A stretch of 64,000 bases of DNA, from contig RPFO01001075.1 of NCBI GenBank assembly GCA_009746045.1, forward strand, positions 977,738 to 1,041,737, in the 5' to 3' direction. The stretch comes from Mesostigma viride. Lineage: Eukaryota > Streptophyta > Mesostigmatophyceae > Mesostigmatales > Mesostigmataceae. The stretch's first letter is position 1, and the number at the start of each line of letters is the position of its first letter. Positions 16,401 to 26,754 of this stretch are shown piece by piece. The notes beneath the pieces are model-generated. The model saw only the letters and a program-made list of their open reading frames with translations, did not search any database and was not told the origin of the DNA. Position numbers and translations under genes: made by a program.

Positions 16401-17771
16401 CTGCCCCCGCAATGCCTCTGCGTGCCACACCGCTGCAATTGCTTGGTACGTGTGTGCGTGCACGCACTGACGGTGTCGCGCATGCGCACAGCCATCCACC
16501 TGGCGCTTACGGCTGCGTCCTGTGCCTCCACCGCGCTGTGGCACGCCTCCTTCGCGGCGCACTCGGGATACCTGCTGGGTGAGTGCACGTGCGGCATGCA
16601 ATCCCCGTAATTATTAGGTCTAATGCGTATCATGGGTGCCAGGGTGCCGGCACCCCGTCGTGCATGTGCTTGGCCTCAAGGCCCTAGTACGGGTCTACAG
16701 CGGGAACCTGTCCAAAGTGCTATAGAGTGACAGTGTGAGTTGGAATTTGTGAGGACACTTAATTTGCTGACCAGTCTCCATTATTATATAGGCATGCATG
16801 CTTGATCTCAGGTGCCATGCTGAATATTCCGTGGCCTTGATAAATGGCAGTACTCGGTTATAATTAAGCATGGCATGCACCAGGCGCGTGAACGAAATAT
16901 ATCCCCTGCAGCCTGCCCGCCACTAATTGCCGCCTGAGGCCAGCCGTGTCAGCTGCTGGGTCGCTGGCGTTTTCACACGGGCCAGTGCTCGCCTGGGCGG
17001 AGGGACTGGCATGCATGCGTGGGAGGGTGGTGGCTGCTATACATACATATGATCAGAATACATATGAGATTCCCACGCACACACACACGTCGAGTCGACC
17101 TGCCGGCGCCGTCATGCACGTGCAGGGGTACGTGTTGCAGGTGCATGCACCTGCAACACGGCCGTGCATGGCTGCAATTTAGTGGCCGCACTCAGTAGCC
17201 AGGGTAGAATTTGGTGAATGCACGGTGTCGATCCCGCGCAGTCTGCAAGTAACGTTAGTCAGTTGCACGGCTGTGGTCTGCACCTTGTGCGTGTCTGCGT
17301 GTGAGACTGGGTTGTAAAAGACGCTAATTTGTAATTGACATTCGTTTGGATTGCCATGAGGCATGATCCTGGAATCTGACACTTGAAGATACTGAAATGG
17401 ATCAGGATCTCTTGCACGCATGACATAAGAATTAGGTAACGTGAGCCTGATAAATTGGCTCTTTTCATCCATTCGGGAAGTCCAGGGCACATGCAACTAC
17501 TATAGTGGTTGATCATTTGATGGGCTGCTGATGAATTTATCTCAGCCACTTTAATGTTGCTGTCGCAGGCGTGATCGTGTGGTCAGCGTTCAATGGCGCC
17601 AACTACTACTTTGAGGTGTTTGCCCGGCGGTACATCGAATCACTGAACGCGATGCTGGCCCCATCGTCGTCTGCCAACAAGGCACCAGAGGCCAACCAGC
17701 GAAAGGCGGAGCCAGATGTAGCGAAGGCTGCAGAGCATGCCCATTCTGTTGTAGACAAGAAGCTGCAGTAA
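4411..17771 (+). CDS. GPC1: Glycerophosphocholine acyltransferase 1 (GPC1 family), 11 exons
   Basis: Multi-pass membrane acyltransferase that transfers an acyl group from acyl-CoA to glycerophosphocholine to give lysophosphatidylcholine. Exons: 4411-4452, 5906-5980, 6743-6810, 7182-7251, 7710-7810, 12134-12223, 12705-12795, 14094-14195, 15669-15807, 16492-16578 and 17569-17771. All introns are GT-AG, split codons rejoin correctly, and the total is 1068 nt (355 residues plus TAA). Family blocks appear in order: YFLYDFCYFANVMLLAYLW, then the near-invariant AFRNS-LVFHSLDKMTSVF block, then YTFIINDQHG and FNGANYYFEVFARRYIES. Several exons are hydrophobic and membrane-like (for example AVALPYLCWLLAYAL). 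Exon 1 (MAEAPAASAYGYDE, donor GTAACA) is the weakest call; the other ten are strong. The 4.3-kb intron 5 contains a retroelement and intron 8 a minisatellite. No TGTAA poly(A) signal was found within 350 bp of the stop. Confidence 0.9.
4632..4776 (-). other. Exon-like coding patch inside GPC1 intron 1, unidentified
   Basis: On the minus strand, directly after a CTGCAG acceptor-like site, an open frame reads LIAEMAGGYYLPRRLNV, continues TEQLTNDPDRVQGLVEFDN and stops at TAA (4634-4632). Its composition is protein-like and unlike the low-complexity surroundings. I do not recognise the family. It could be the last exon of a small nested gene, a captured exon or chance. No partner exon was located upstream (minus strand) before GPC1 exon 2. 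Confidence 0.3.
4917..5040. repeat. Degenerate AGCATTGATAGCAGCATCAA-type repeats
   Basis: Several imperfect copies of a unit of about 24-30 bp containing AGCATTGATAGCAGCATC occur in tandem in GPC1 intron 1. The copies differ by substitutions and small indels, so it is an old minisatellite. Confidence 0.6.
6003..6313. repeat. GT-rich, TATAGTA-containing low-complexity tract
   Basis: GPC1 intron 2 holds repeated CACTATAGTACAGT-like words and long GTGTGC/GTGCGT runs. There is no coding signal. Confidence 0.7.
8518..9321 (-). pseudogene. Tyrosine recombinase of the DIRS-like element, frame-broken
   Basis: A phage-integrase-fold recombinase of 267 codons. The N-terminal part resembles a core-binding region (CEWISAVYESGG, then AWRKADRMLRGWGLL). 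The catalytic domain shows the first arginine box, YLRISGALGLRLGDV, and a C-terminal block, ADIQHHVRWHAADSVQRYVG, which holds the HxxxW-like region and the candidate tyrosine. The HxxR box is not in this frame: shifting by one base before a seven-C run (8716-8722 on plus) gives HSLRHGGAT, so the open frame crosses the catalytic box in the wrong phase. Either a single indel destroyed the enzyme or the base count in that homopolymer is wrong. Confidence 0.75.
9396..11016 (-). pseudogene. DIRS-like reverse transcriptase, frame-broken
   Basis: The first part lies in one frame (10752 to about 10380): EYIKLVLRALEAGVVG then KKPDGSMRLIVDNWPGN, an RT fingers region. The frame then changes, and the second part (to 9396) gives GGTSHLEGYYNHLRLPDWLR, an ITIDDLHVS box at the place of the (Y/F)xDD catalytic motif, and the downstream block ESLVGKWVWIQL usual in DIRS RTs. 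The first residue of the YxDD-type box is T, which may mean an inactive enzyme. A segment upstream (11016-10780) is open and may be the end of gag. No RNase H motif was identified with confidence. Confidence 0.65.
11200..11350. repeat. Four tandem 37-39-bp repeats
   Basis: Four copies of a unit containing GCACTATGTATCACAAGATA start at about 11211, 11248, 11287 and 11324 (spacings 37, 39 and 37). The copies are nearly identical; the third has two extra bases (TA). They lie just beyond the right end of the DIRS-like element in GPC1 intron 5. Confidence 0.95.
14350..15243. repeat. 50-56-bp minisatellite, about 18 copies, in GPC1 intron 8
   Basis: Each unit contains GTGCGGTTGGGGCAGGGACA and a GCACGCAAGCAAG block. 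Units differ by presence of TATG or a GAGA insertion, which sets the length variation, and by AAG/AGG variants. Both strands are open for hundreds of codons across it (for example 415 codons on minus) only because the unit lacks stops, so no protein is called. Confidence 0.97.
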
Positions 17772-18138
17772 AAGACAAACCATTACCGCAAGCCTTCCTA
17801 GATTGTAGTACGTAGTTGATGCAGAATTTGATTTTATCATGCCTGGCCCCATTGCATGTGTCTATGATTTGATTTTTTTTTTAGTACCCCCAAAATACGT
17901 GTTTTTCGCTAAAATCCATCAATGGGTCTAAACATGCTCATTCTGAGCTGCAAACTGGCTGAATCAGTTTATTGGAAAGGGTGGCAATTTCAGGAAAATA
18001 TCATGTTGGGGGTAAAATAGGTGGGGGGGTACCCTAGTAGCGTCTTTTCTATTTTTAGCACATAACGGTCACATGGTGGGGGGTAGTATCCCTCCCAAGT
18101 GGTTGGAAATTTTTTAAAAATCATATTTATGGTCCCCA
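17772..18138. other. GPC1 3' flank with a diverged relative of the piggyBac-like end
   Basis: AT-rich DNA after the GPC1 stop. The stretch from about 18030 (TAGCGTCTTTTCTATTTTTAG, then a GGGGGTAGTA block, then TTTTTTAAAAATCA) resembles the right end of the element at 42463-44730, so it is probably an old remnant. The transcript end was not identified. Confidence 0.4.
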
Positions 18139-18252
18139 CCCCTGTAACTAGGACCTAGATAGCTTATACCATCCATTCCATCCCATGTTCCCCTCCCACT
18201 GAGGACTTATGCTCACGTGACGCAGTCACGTGTCTATTAATTAATTAATTAA
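18139..18252 (+). mobile_element. 5'-truncated LINE2 3' end (114 bp) with 12-bp target duplication
   Basis: The sequence is nearly identical to the 3' end of the LINE2 copy at 47604-50058, in the opposite orientation. It includes the hairpin CACGTGAC-GCA-GTCACGTG and a TTAATTAATT tail. It is flanked by TTATGGTCCCCA at 18127-18138 and 18253-18264, a direct duplication typical of target-primed insertion. Confidence 0.9.
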
Positions 18253-18264
18253 TTATGGTCCCCA

Positions 18265-19141
18265 ATCATAATTGGATTTTTTTTCGGATGCATAGGTATG
18301 GTTTCTAGAAAAGTGCACTTTAGGACCGTCCCATCCCCTTAAATTAATTAATTGATAATATTAATAATACCGACAATTCTGACTGGGGGTTAGGGGGTTT
18401 TGGATGCAACCCCCCCCCCCTTTTTTTCAGGGGGGGGGGGGGGGTCGCCAGCCAAATTCTTTATTTTGGCTATAAGGGAGCCCGCGGGTCCAAGAACACA
18501 TCCATCGCACCCATTCTCCTAGCCCTGGCTATGATGGTAGGCTGAGCACTGCGTGCCTCCAAATTCAGCCATTTGTGGCATTGGAATTGACTTGGTTATA
18601 CAATAACTAATACATTAACTTGGTTTAATTTAATCAACTTGGTTAAACAACACCTACTTATTCTGATTTGATTCTGATTTGGCACGCCGCAAAGGTGAAA
18701 ACCATTTGCGTTCAGTGCCGGTCCGCGGAAAACGCAATCTGCAAATAATCCAGGCCGGAATCGAACTGGGGACCTCTCGCACCCACTTTTGCTGACTATA
18801 TTCATGACGGACGTCTCTGTAACAGAATAAAATGGTGGCCTCTGCTCCACTAAATGCACAGATCTTTTACCTCCTGTCATTAAAGACAGAACGGACTTAT
18901 CAAACCCCAAGAGACAGGGGAGATTCCTAGCACTCTCCAGGAATCGTAGTAGAGGGTGGTCGTTTCCCGTCTAGAGGCCATTCCTACGAGACGGTACTTC
19001 CGCGGTAGAGAGCGGTGGTCCCCTTTTGGTCGGGCGTCTCTCTGCTTGTTCATACAGACACAAGACTTCCTGTCTATCGGATATGGCTGTCCAATAACAG
19101 GGCCTGAAGTGAGCATGTTTGGTTATTAGAAATAACATCAC
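18265..19141. other. Non-coding stretch with a poly-C/poly-G inverted homopolymer
   Basis: No gene is seen. At about 18407-18443 a run of C is followed by a T run, CAG and a run of G, which can fold on itself. At about 18750-18790 the minus strand has a pol III box B-like word (GTTCGATTCC) without a complete tRNA. Confidence 0.5.
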
Positions 19142-19146
19142 ATAAT

Positions 19147-19730
19147 TGTTACGTCCCTGCCCAGACACACCTAGCCTGAGCTACGTAGCGAAAGACCCTC
19201 CTTGCCGGAATTAGGAATAATTCAAGATAGCCTAAAGTAGGTTGCGCTTCACGACGTGAGTCGTGAGATATCTGGCATCACGGCTTAATGCCAAGCTAAT
19301 TAGTTCACACTTATATTGGCTAGCAATACCAATTACAAATGGATAATGCCCCGGGCTCAATGTGTAGGCGTATTCGCACTTATCATTCATTAAACCAAGA
19401 GGACGAGACTCTCGTCCTCGGACCAATTTAACCTAGGTTGGTTGCGGCGCAGATACACGCCAATTTCCCTAGAACAATCCGAGTCACTCATTCCACGTAG
19501 GATCCGGGCCGACATCGACCCTCAACTATAGGATCCACGCCTAGAACCACTGACAGACTCAGAACCGGCGCGGCGCCACAGCGCCGGCCCCTAAAAGGAC
19601 AACCTAGGACCAAAATAACTAGTCCAATTCACACAATAGCCAAGGTCCGTAAAACCCAAGTCCAATAGACCAAACAGCCTTAGTAATTTATTCCATTGTT
19701 ACGTCCGGCCAAAAGGGCAGGGACGTAACA
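19147..19730 (-). repeat. 3' LTR of the Ty3-type element
   Basis: 584 bp, TG...CA. Its last 34 bases form an internal hairpin (TGTTACGTCC against GGACGTAACA). It differs from the other LTR at about 19494 (T for G) and 19636 (A for G). Confidence 0.97.
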
Positions 19731-19741
19731 CTCCTCCCCCC
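19731..19741 (-). other. Polypurine tract
   Basis: On the minus strand GGGGGGAGGAG lies directly before the 3' LTR, the expected site for plus-strand DNA priming during reverse transcription. Confidence 0.8.
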
Positions 19742-19950
19742 CATGGGGGTCGGTAGTCCCTACCGTACAAGTTAGATTTGGAAAAACAACGCTACTATAA
19801 GAGTACTATGTCCCAACCTCGGTTCACCCGCAGGTTAGTAATGCCAGTTCCTCTAGAAGTTGATACACAGGCCCAACTCTGACGTAGTAGTAAGACTCTG
19901 ATGGTGACTGGATCAATCCGCTATCCGTCACGAAAAACTATTCTAACCAC

Positions 19951-21716
19951 TTAGCGTCCGCCGCTAGTGGCACGTCGCTGCGACAGGACTTCAGTGAAGG
20001 CCCTACGCCCCGCGTGGGTCATCTGTGAAATCATCATCCCAGGGTGCGAACACAGGTCAATCTCAAAAGCCACTTGGTAGGGGGACACCTTCTGCCGACC
20101 CAGCCGGGACAGCTCCACCCACGACCCTCGGGGCCACAGAGACAGGAACCCAGCGAGGTACTGGGGATGGGTGAACATGAGCGTCAACGCCGACCGATCC
20201 ACCACCCCACAACGGTGCTCGCGAACAAAGTGCACCCCCATCAGGAAAACCTCCATACGCACGTGATCATCGTTGATCGACACCGCCCGGGCCCTACAAT
20301 ATCGGGCGCCACCAGATTAAGAAAGGCACTCCCCTCCGCTGGAGCCACCTTGGGAGGCGTCACCACGTGCTTCACCCCATCGACCTGATAGCGCCAATCC
20401 CACCAGTCTTCGGACCCGAACCGCACAATATGCCCCACCGCAGCGGGGAAACGAGGGTCGTCGGGTTGCGGCAGGGGCAGGGGAACCTGGGGCAGAAAGG
20501 TGATCTCTACCTGTTCCCAGTAAGCCCCGCGATCCACAGCGAACCAAGGACCCGCGTGAAACACCAGAGGAGCAGGTAGGTGCGTACCCGGGGGAACCTG
20601 AAAAGCCGGAGGTCCCTCGAATGTCACACAAAGCTTCTCCGTGCGCGGTCCTGGCCCACCATGTCTCACCACTCTGCCCGGTACCGGCCGTATGAAGTCC
20701 CCCAATGACCACTCCTCGTGAGATGACCCAGGAGCTCTGGAAGCCGCATCATAGCCCACTGAGGTGGCTGCAGAATGATCGCCTTGACGACCGTGCTGGA
20801 CCATCAGGCGCTGTATCAGGTCCTGTCCTGATTGTACCGCAGCTACGAGCGCTTCCAAGCGCATCACGGGCTCCGCTGGTACCAGAATGCCGTCCGCTGG
20901 GATCCTCTGCGGCCCGAGGTCGCGTCTCTGCCATGGTGTGTGTAGGCACGGTTCCTCCGCGGAAGGGTGCGAGGGTCGACCCGACGAAGTGGGCCGGATG
21001 TGTCCCTCCGCAGGACGTGGCATTGATGAGCCGGCTGGTGCAGGCCGGGGACGTGGTTCCAGGGAGACTAGGAAGGTAGGCTCCGGTGGTTCCAAGGAGA
21101 CAAGGAAGGTAGGCTCCTCTTGGCCCGCATCCGTCGGAGGACCTAAGGGGGCCACAACCGGGGGCTCGCCCCCGGCCGGCTGTTCTGTCCTAGCCGGAGC
21201 AGCTCCCGTCGTATCCGACCGCGGTCGCCGAGACTCTCGCTCCAATTCCACCGCCGACCCCCACGTGCGCTCCCAGTGCCGATCAGCCGGGCGACGAGGT
21301 GGTGGTGACGCTCGGCGAGCAGGGCGTACCTCCGTTCCCGAGTCCGAACGGGAACGCGAGCGCGATGACGGTGAGGGCGAGCGCCGACGTGCAGGCCGGT
21401 CTGGAGCACGCCGAGAAGCTGGTTGGCTGCCTCCGCCCCAACCCGTGGACCGCGGGCGAGACCCTCGCCCAGAGGGGCGCCCCCAGCCCATCGCCGGCGG
21501 TGGCGCCTCGAAACGCGTCACAGGACGATGTCCTGCGCCGCCCTCCAAGGAGCCCCCAGAAGGTGGATCCCTTGGAGGAGGACGAGGAAGAGGGCGGGGA
21601 GGGTAGTCATCAGAATCGGAGTCGTCACCCTCGCTCCCATCATCCTGGTCCTCGTCGTCCATCGCCACATGCGATCCAGGGCCTGCCGTAACGAGTACTG
21701 ACCCGCGCGCATACAC
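19951..21716 (-). CDS. Extra ORF downstream of integrase (unknown function)
   Basis: A 491-codon frame (21716-20241) followed, after an apparent shift of frame, by a further 110 codons (20283-19951: EVFLMGVHFVREHRCGVVD and onward). Not recognised. Visible parts are an acidic segment near the start (MDDEDQDDGSEGDDSDSDDY), a proline/arginine region, an RS-like stretch (RRRSPSPSSRSRSRSDSGTE), a tandem duplication (EPTFLVSLEP twice, about residues 207-228) and a C-terminal part that looks globular (EEWSLGDFIRPVPGRVV, FGSEDWWDWRYQVDGVKHVV). There is no signal peptide or membrane segment, so despite its env-like position it is not an envelope protein. It lies between the chromodomain and the polypurine tract and is probably translated from the genomic or a spliced RNA. 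Confidence 0.6.
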
Positions 21717-22580
21717 TTCTCGCCCCGCAACGCCCCTTCAACGGGAGGTATCGAGGAAAGTAGTTCTCCAGATGCTTCCGCACCTCGGGTGGAATTAGGA
21801 GGAGCAACAGCCGTGGAAATACCAGACCTGCATCCAGCGTGTTCACGCACGCATGACACAGGCACCCCGCTCATGGGTTTCCCAGTCGATACCGACCACC
21901 ACGCCGTCGCGCTCGGCGGTGCGGGTCTCGATCTTGAACCCCACATTTCTCCGCACGAACCATCGAAAATCCTCCAGCTTAGCGGGGCCGACCCGCGCCA
22001 GAATGGAATCGGCGCGGAGATCTGACGGCATCTGGTTACGGCGCCGACGACGCCGCTCCACCAAGTCACCCGCCCGACCATAGTCGCGCACGAACACCGG
22101 GGGTTAATGTCTCCTCATTCAGCTCCTTCACTAGCTGCAGCGCGCGCGCGTCCGGAGCTTCGGGTCTGGACGACGTCTCGTGCCGGCCACCACCTCCCGA
22201 GCCCCCGGCCCTTAAGCACCCCTTCGGACTGCAGGCTCTCCGCGAGCTGTCTGCATCCTGTCATCCTGTTCTGGTAGAGGGGCCTCCGGGTAATCTGTCG
22301 TGTCCATGTCCACCAGATCTTCCTCACTCGACTCCCCGTCTACTACCCGGATTCCTGCCTCTACGGCCTCCGCGGCGCTGGCGGAAGTCTGGCTCCTGGG
22401 AAGCGCCTCCGCGGCGTCCCCCTGCACGGCCCACACACCACAAGCCAAGGCGTTAGTCGGCGTGTACCTGGTACCCGGCTCACACCTCACTCTCACCCTA
22501 CACCGTACACCGTTATACCGCATGTGGCCTATTAATGCAATTGGTGTGTCTTCTTGTACGCTTCCAATAAGCGGGCGCAA
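21717..22580 (-). pseudogene. Coding-like segments linking chromodomain and extra ORF
   Basis: Several minus-strand frames look protein-like here: 22580-22212 (GHMRYNGVRCRVRVRCEP, then acidic SSEEDLVDMDTTDYPEAPL) and 22097-21843 (LVERRRRRRNQMPSDLRAD, then LEDFRWFVRRNVGFKIET). They may be the broken N-terminal half of the extra ORF. No known domain was recognised. Confidence 0.4.
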
Positions 22581-24034
22581 CCCGCTAACTCAGTAGAAGT
22601 GCGCCAGGAGTCCTCAGACTCATGCTGCGCGAATCGCCATCGCACACGGTACTGTCGCTGGGTCCCCCGACCTCGTTTGACATCCGGTGTCCCACGATCG
22701 CTGCCACCTCATCCTCCTGTTCCCCGTGTCCGGATTGAACTCCAACGGGGCCGGGGGATTGACCCGACCCTGAATGGTGTTCTGGTGGTACAACTTGAGC
22801 TGGTCACGATGGAAACGGTTGGACGTGAGGTTCCATGACACTGGGACGTCCACCTGGAACATGACGTCGTCAAACTTGGTGAGAACCTTGTAGGGGCCCA
22901 GGAACATGGGACGAAGCTTAGTCTTCAGCTCCTTCTCCACCTTGTGTGAGAATCGTCCGATCTGTGGGCCCTCCACCAGGACCCAATCGCCCACCTCAAT
23001 GGACGGCGCCCGGTTATCCCGCTTGCCGGCTGTCCTCTCCAGATACCGCTCGGTCGCGGCGCGGTAGCCCTGGACTGCACTGTTATGAGCCTGGTGCATC
23101 CGCTGCAGCAAGCGATCAACCCCCTGGCGTGTGTCCAGCTTGACCTGATCCTCCTCCAGTCCGGGGCTCATAAGCAAGTCGGGAGGCGTGAGAGGGTGCC
23201 TGCCAGAGTTGAGGAAAAAGGGGGTAAATCCGTGGGCGGCCTGGGGGCATTGTTCAGGGAGAACTCCACCAAGCCCAGAAGTTCCTCCCAATTGCTGCCC
23301 ACCGCGTCGGTGTAGTGTCGCATGGTCTCCTGCACTGTGCGGTTCAACCGCTCCACCAGATGTGACGACGAACTGTGGTAGGCCGTGCCCAGCGACACCT
23401 TGGTGCCCAGCCGTTCGAAAAACTCCTGCCAGAATTTGGCCGTGAAGAGCTTGTCGCGGTCGGAGATGAACTGTCGGCTGAGCCCGTGGAACCGGAACAC
23501 GTGCGTCAGGTATATCTTGGCGCACTCCTCCGCAGTGAGGTCGGCCGGACACGGGGCCAAGTGACACATGCGCGTCAGGCGGTCCACGAACACCAGGACC
23601 ATGCTGTTGCCGCTCTTCGCCTTCTTGAACGGGCCGATGAAGTCCATCATGATAGAATCCCAAGGACCCATCGGATCAGGTAACGTCTTGGGGACGGCTT
23701 GCGAGCCCGTGTTCCTGGACTTCATGATCTGGCACGAGGGGCACTGGCGCACATATGTCTCAATATACTCCTTCATCCCTGGCCAGTAGAAATGTTTGCG
23801 GGCCCGAGGATAAAGACGGTGGCTTCCTTGATGTCCGCCTAGAAGCGAATCGTGGAGCTCGTGAAGCAAGGCGGCCCTACAAAGCTCCGGGACATACAGC
23901 CGCCATTCCTCCGGCTGGACACTCACGAACAGGCGTCCCTCCTGGAACTTGCAAGGGTAGGCACCCATCTGCTGGGGATGCGCCCGGATGGCTTCAAGCG
24001 CCGCTTCCTCCGTGACCGTGAAACGACTGATCAT
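22530..24034 (-). pseudogene. Integrase with GPY/F module and frame-split chromodomain
   Basis: Inserts element cDNA into the host genome. The N-terminal zinc region (24034-23168 frame) has GGHQGSHRLY and CPSCQIMK (HHCC). The DDE core has MDFIGPF, ISDRDKLF and HLVERLNRTV. The frame changes near 23215, at a TTTTTCCCC-like run, and continues as FTPFFLNSGRHPLTPP to the GPY/F module KLRPMFLGPYKVL (in 23663-22620). A chromodomain follows but is spread over frames: EDEVAAIVGHRM in one and KRGRGTQRQYRVRWRF with ESEDSWRTSTEL in another. Chromodomains of such elements can direct insertion to marked chromatin. The catalytic residues are present but the protein is interrupted at least twice. Confidence 0.88.
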
Positions 24035-24869
24035 CGTCTCCAGTCCGACGTGACTGTGAACGCGTCCGCGGCCGGGTCTGTCTCCGCACTCGCCTGGTTG
24101 ACGAATTCGGAGAAGACTGTGGGCGGGCCGATCGGCTGAAGCTGAAAAATTCCCTGGGGCGGCACCACATGGCTAAGGGGCATGCGCATATGCGATCCCT
24201 CCCCCTCCCCGGGGGCGTCCACGTCCTCGTGGGCACTCGTCTCCTCCAAGAGAGGTGACAAGTCATCGCTGGTGGTGTGTCCCAGATGAAACAGGTGGCG
24301 GGCCCGGGGAGACCGTGGCTCCGCGCCGTAGGCGGTCCCCGGGGCGGCCACTGGTACGCAAGTGGTATGAAGCACATCCATGTCCTCGTAGAACCAATAG
24401 TCCGCCCGTCGCGAAAGGGCGTCTGGCACCACGTTGTCCGCGCCCTTGACGTATTGGATCTTGAATGGCGCAAACTGTGACAAGTACTCCATCCACCGCG
24501 CTTGGCGGGGCGTCAGGTTGGGCTGCACCAGGAGGTGGGTGAGCGGCCGGTGGTCGGTGTGGATCACCAGGCGGTGGGGGTCGAGATCCCCCTGCTCACT
24601 AATGGCCACCGAAAACTGGGCCCCCAGAAGATGGTGACGCCACGTGTGGCAGCTGTAGACTACTGCCAGAAGCTCCTGCTGATGCACTGGGTAATTCCGC
24701 TCCGCCGGAATCATTGTGCGTGAGATATACTCGATGGGCTGAAGACCCTTGCCTTGGTCCTGCAGGAGGACACCCCCGATGGCCACCTTGCTGGCGTCCG
24801 TAGCCACAACGAAAGGAAGGGCCGGGTCCGGCAGGATAAGGACTGGTGCTGTGGTGAGGTGGCGCTTAA
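24031..24869 (-). CDS. Pol segment: RT connection and RNase H
   Basis: Degrades the RNA strand of the RNA-DNA hybrid. The frame begins exactly at the TTAA junction of the piggyBac-like insert. It reads LKRHLTTAPVLILPD, then the RNase H acidic residues in VATDASKVAIGG, HQQELLAVV and IHTDHRPLTHLL, then GADNVVPDALSRRAD. It overlaps the integrase frame by a few bases, which suggests a frame change at 24031-24034. The last hundred residues are acidic and unassigned. Confidence 0.9.
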
Positions 24870-26754
24870 GGGGAGGTGGCACCCCAAAACCCTTAAAAAT
24901 TGAACTATGGTAATAACACTTGAAATTCATTTGCACAATGCTGAAATATGATTGCGGGCACTAAATAGCATCTCTTGTGAGTTGTCCATGCACTTGTTGG
25001 GGGTACTACCCCCAAGTATACGCCAATATTGCGCTATAAATAGAAAAAGACGCTAATTAGGGCTGGGTATGCCCCAGCCAATGCACACATTTGTTGGCAA
25101 CCAAAAATCAACCATTTGTAGTTCCCTGAGTGTGTAGCTTGCTGAGCTATTTACATCATGGAAATGGCAAAACCTTGAACAGTTATTAATTTTCCCGCAA
25201 AACAGGTCTTTTTTTACCGGACATTGGGAATAAACATATCATAAACACTTCAGATAAGGCCACAAAATCAAGCGAAAATCCGGCTAACAGGGGGACAGCA
25301 GTGGTCCAAGTCCCAGGTCATTCCGACAAGTCTAGCTCAAGTTATAAGGTTTTGCGTGCTAAAACCTGAACATACGCTAAATGAGGTTTTTCTGTGTATA
25401 AGGCCACCTAGACATCATGTTTTCCATCCAAGAGGCCAAAAAACATGCCCAACTCGATCACACAACATAAGAAAAGGCTAGGCACCTCATCTGCCCTCCC
25501 CTGCCCTCAGCATGGCCAGCCTTGCCAGCGTGCGCATAGCAACACCATCGCTGGGCATACACGCACCAAGAGAGCATACACTAAGCTCAGCCCAAGGTTA
25601 CCATGTAAATTTATGCCAAGAACTCAGCAAGTATACGTGTAAAAACCTTAGAAAGACTGACCAAGCAATAGAGGCAACTGCAGCCTGCAAACTTGGCAGC
25701 AAATCATACATGTTGTCTGCCAAGCATTCACATCCTATCCAGCTTGCCTTGCTGCACACATAGCAGGGAAGTCTTAATGGTTATAGCTCAAGGAAAGCAA
25801 TGGAAACACCTATCTAATGCAATGCCACTCATGCAGTATGGCCAGCAAAAGAACCACTCTCACCTTCCTTTCCAATAGGGCAATTTGCTAAGAAGCTGAT
25901 GCCAGCTTGTTAGCCTCTAGGCACATGCCGGATGTGGTTCTAAAACAGGCGTGTCAGATCCGGCACATAACAAAGCGTCTGAGCAAGCTCACGTCCAAAG
26001 GATTATGGAAAACAAATGTCAACACATTACCAACAACTTGACCTCGGCGCATTTAGCATGCCAGCCACAAACTACACGAAATTGTACGAAATAGCTAGGA
26101 ATCTGACGATGCAACCGAAAGAAATGGAGCGCTTCCTGCAGGGAAACTGCCCGAAAAAAAGGCGAAAGGCCGACGTTAATGCACCTGCCTGCGTAGAAAT
26201 GTTTCATGCATAAACTGGCACGCAAGCTCGAACAATAAAAGACATCATCCATTGATCAGGCGAACAAGGAAGGTGCGCCTTCCGTGAATACATCGAAGGC
26301 GACATGCGCAGGCCTGCGTAGGTTCTTACCTTGAATGCCGGAAATGTAAAAGAAACCGGGAAGCTTCGGCACAAACTCGACAACACCATTAAGTTAGCTT
26401 CATAATCGCTCTTTAGAGCCTACGTTGCCTCACAATAGCTGCCGTAAACCTGCATTAAATTTCATGATCCGCAAGAGAAATTATATCCTGGACCCCCGCG
26501 CCCGTAGCCGTTCGAGAAATTAGCGATATTGCAAACCGTAAACTTTCCGCCTCGAAATGAGGTCATCAACTAATCTTCTGCGAAATTCAAGCATTTTTTC
26601 TAGCTGTTTACGTGCCATATCGATTAATATTGCATAAAGGCATGCCGCCATGGCCACTTCCGCGAGGGTTGAGCGGTCCGGGCACACATTATACACCGTA
26701 CGGACGGTACCGCGAATTTTTTGGCGCGGAAAATATTCGGCGCGCCACGTCCCC
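24870..26754. mobile_element. Non-autonomous piggyBac-like element A (TTAA target)
   Basis: 1885 bp inserted at TTAA (24866-24869 and 26755-26758). Ends are GGGGAGGTGGCACCCC and, inverted, GGGGACGTGGCGCGCC. Removing the insert and one TTAA restores the pol frame (EALKRHLTT). TTAA targets and CCC/GGG termini are the hallmark of piggyBac elements. No transposase frame is visible. The left 800 bp or so match element B (42463-44730) in opposite orientation. Confidence 0.88.

Noticed and set aside
18740-18800. Possible tRNA on minus (CAGTTCGATTCC)
   Set aside because: Only a box B-like word; no cloverleaf could be folded by eye.
20887-21606. 239-codon plus-strand ORF
   Set aside because: Antisense shadow of the RS/proline-rich extra ORF of the LTR element.
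19951-21716. Envelope gene of an endogenous retrovirus
   Set aside because: No signal peptide, transmembrane segment or fusion-like region is visible; only the position is env-like.
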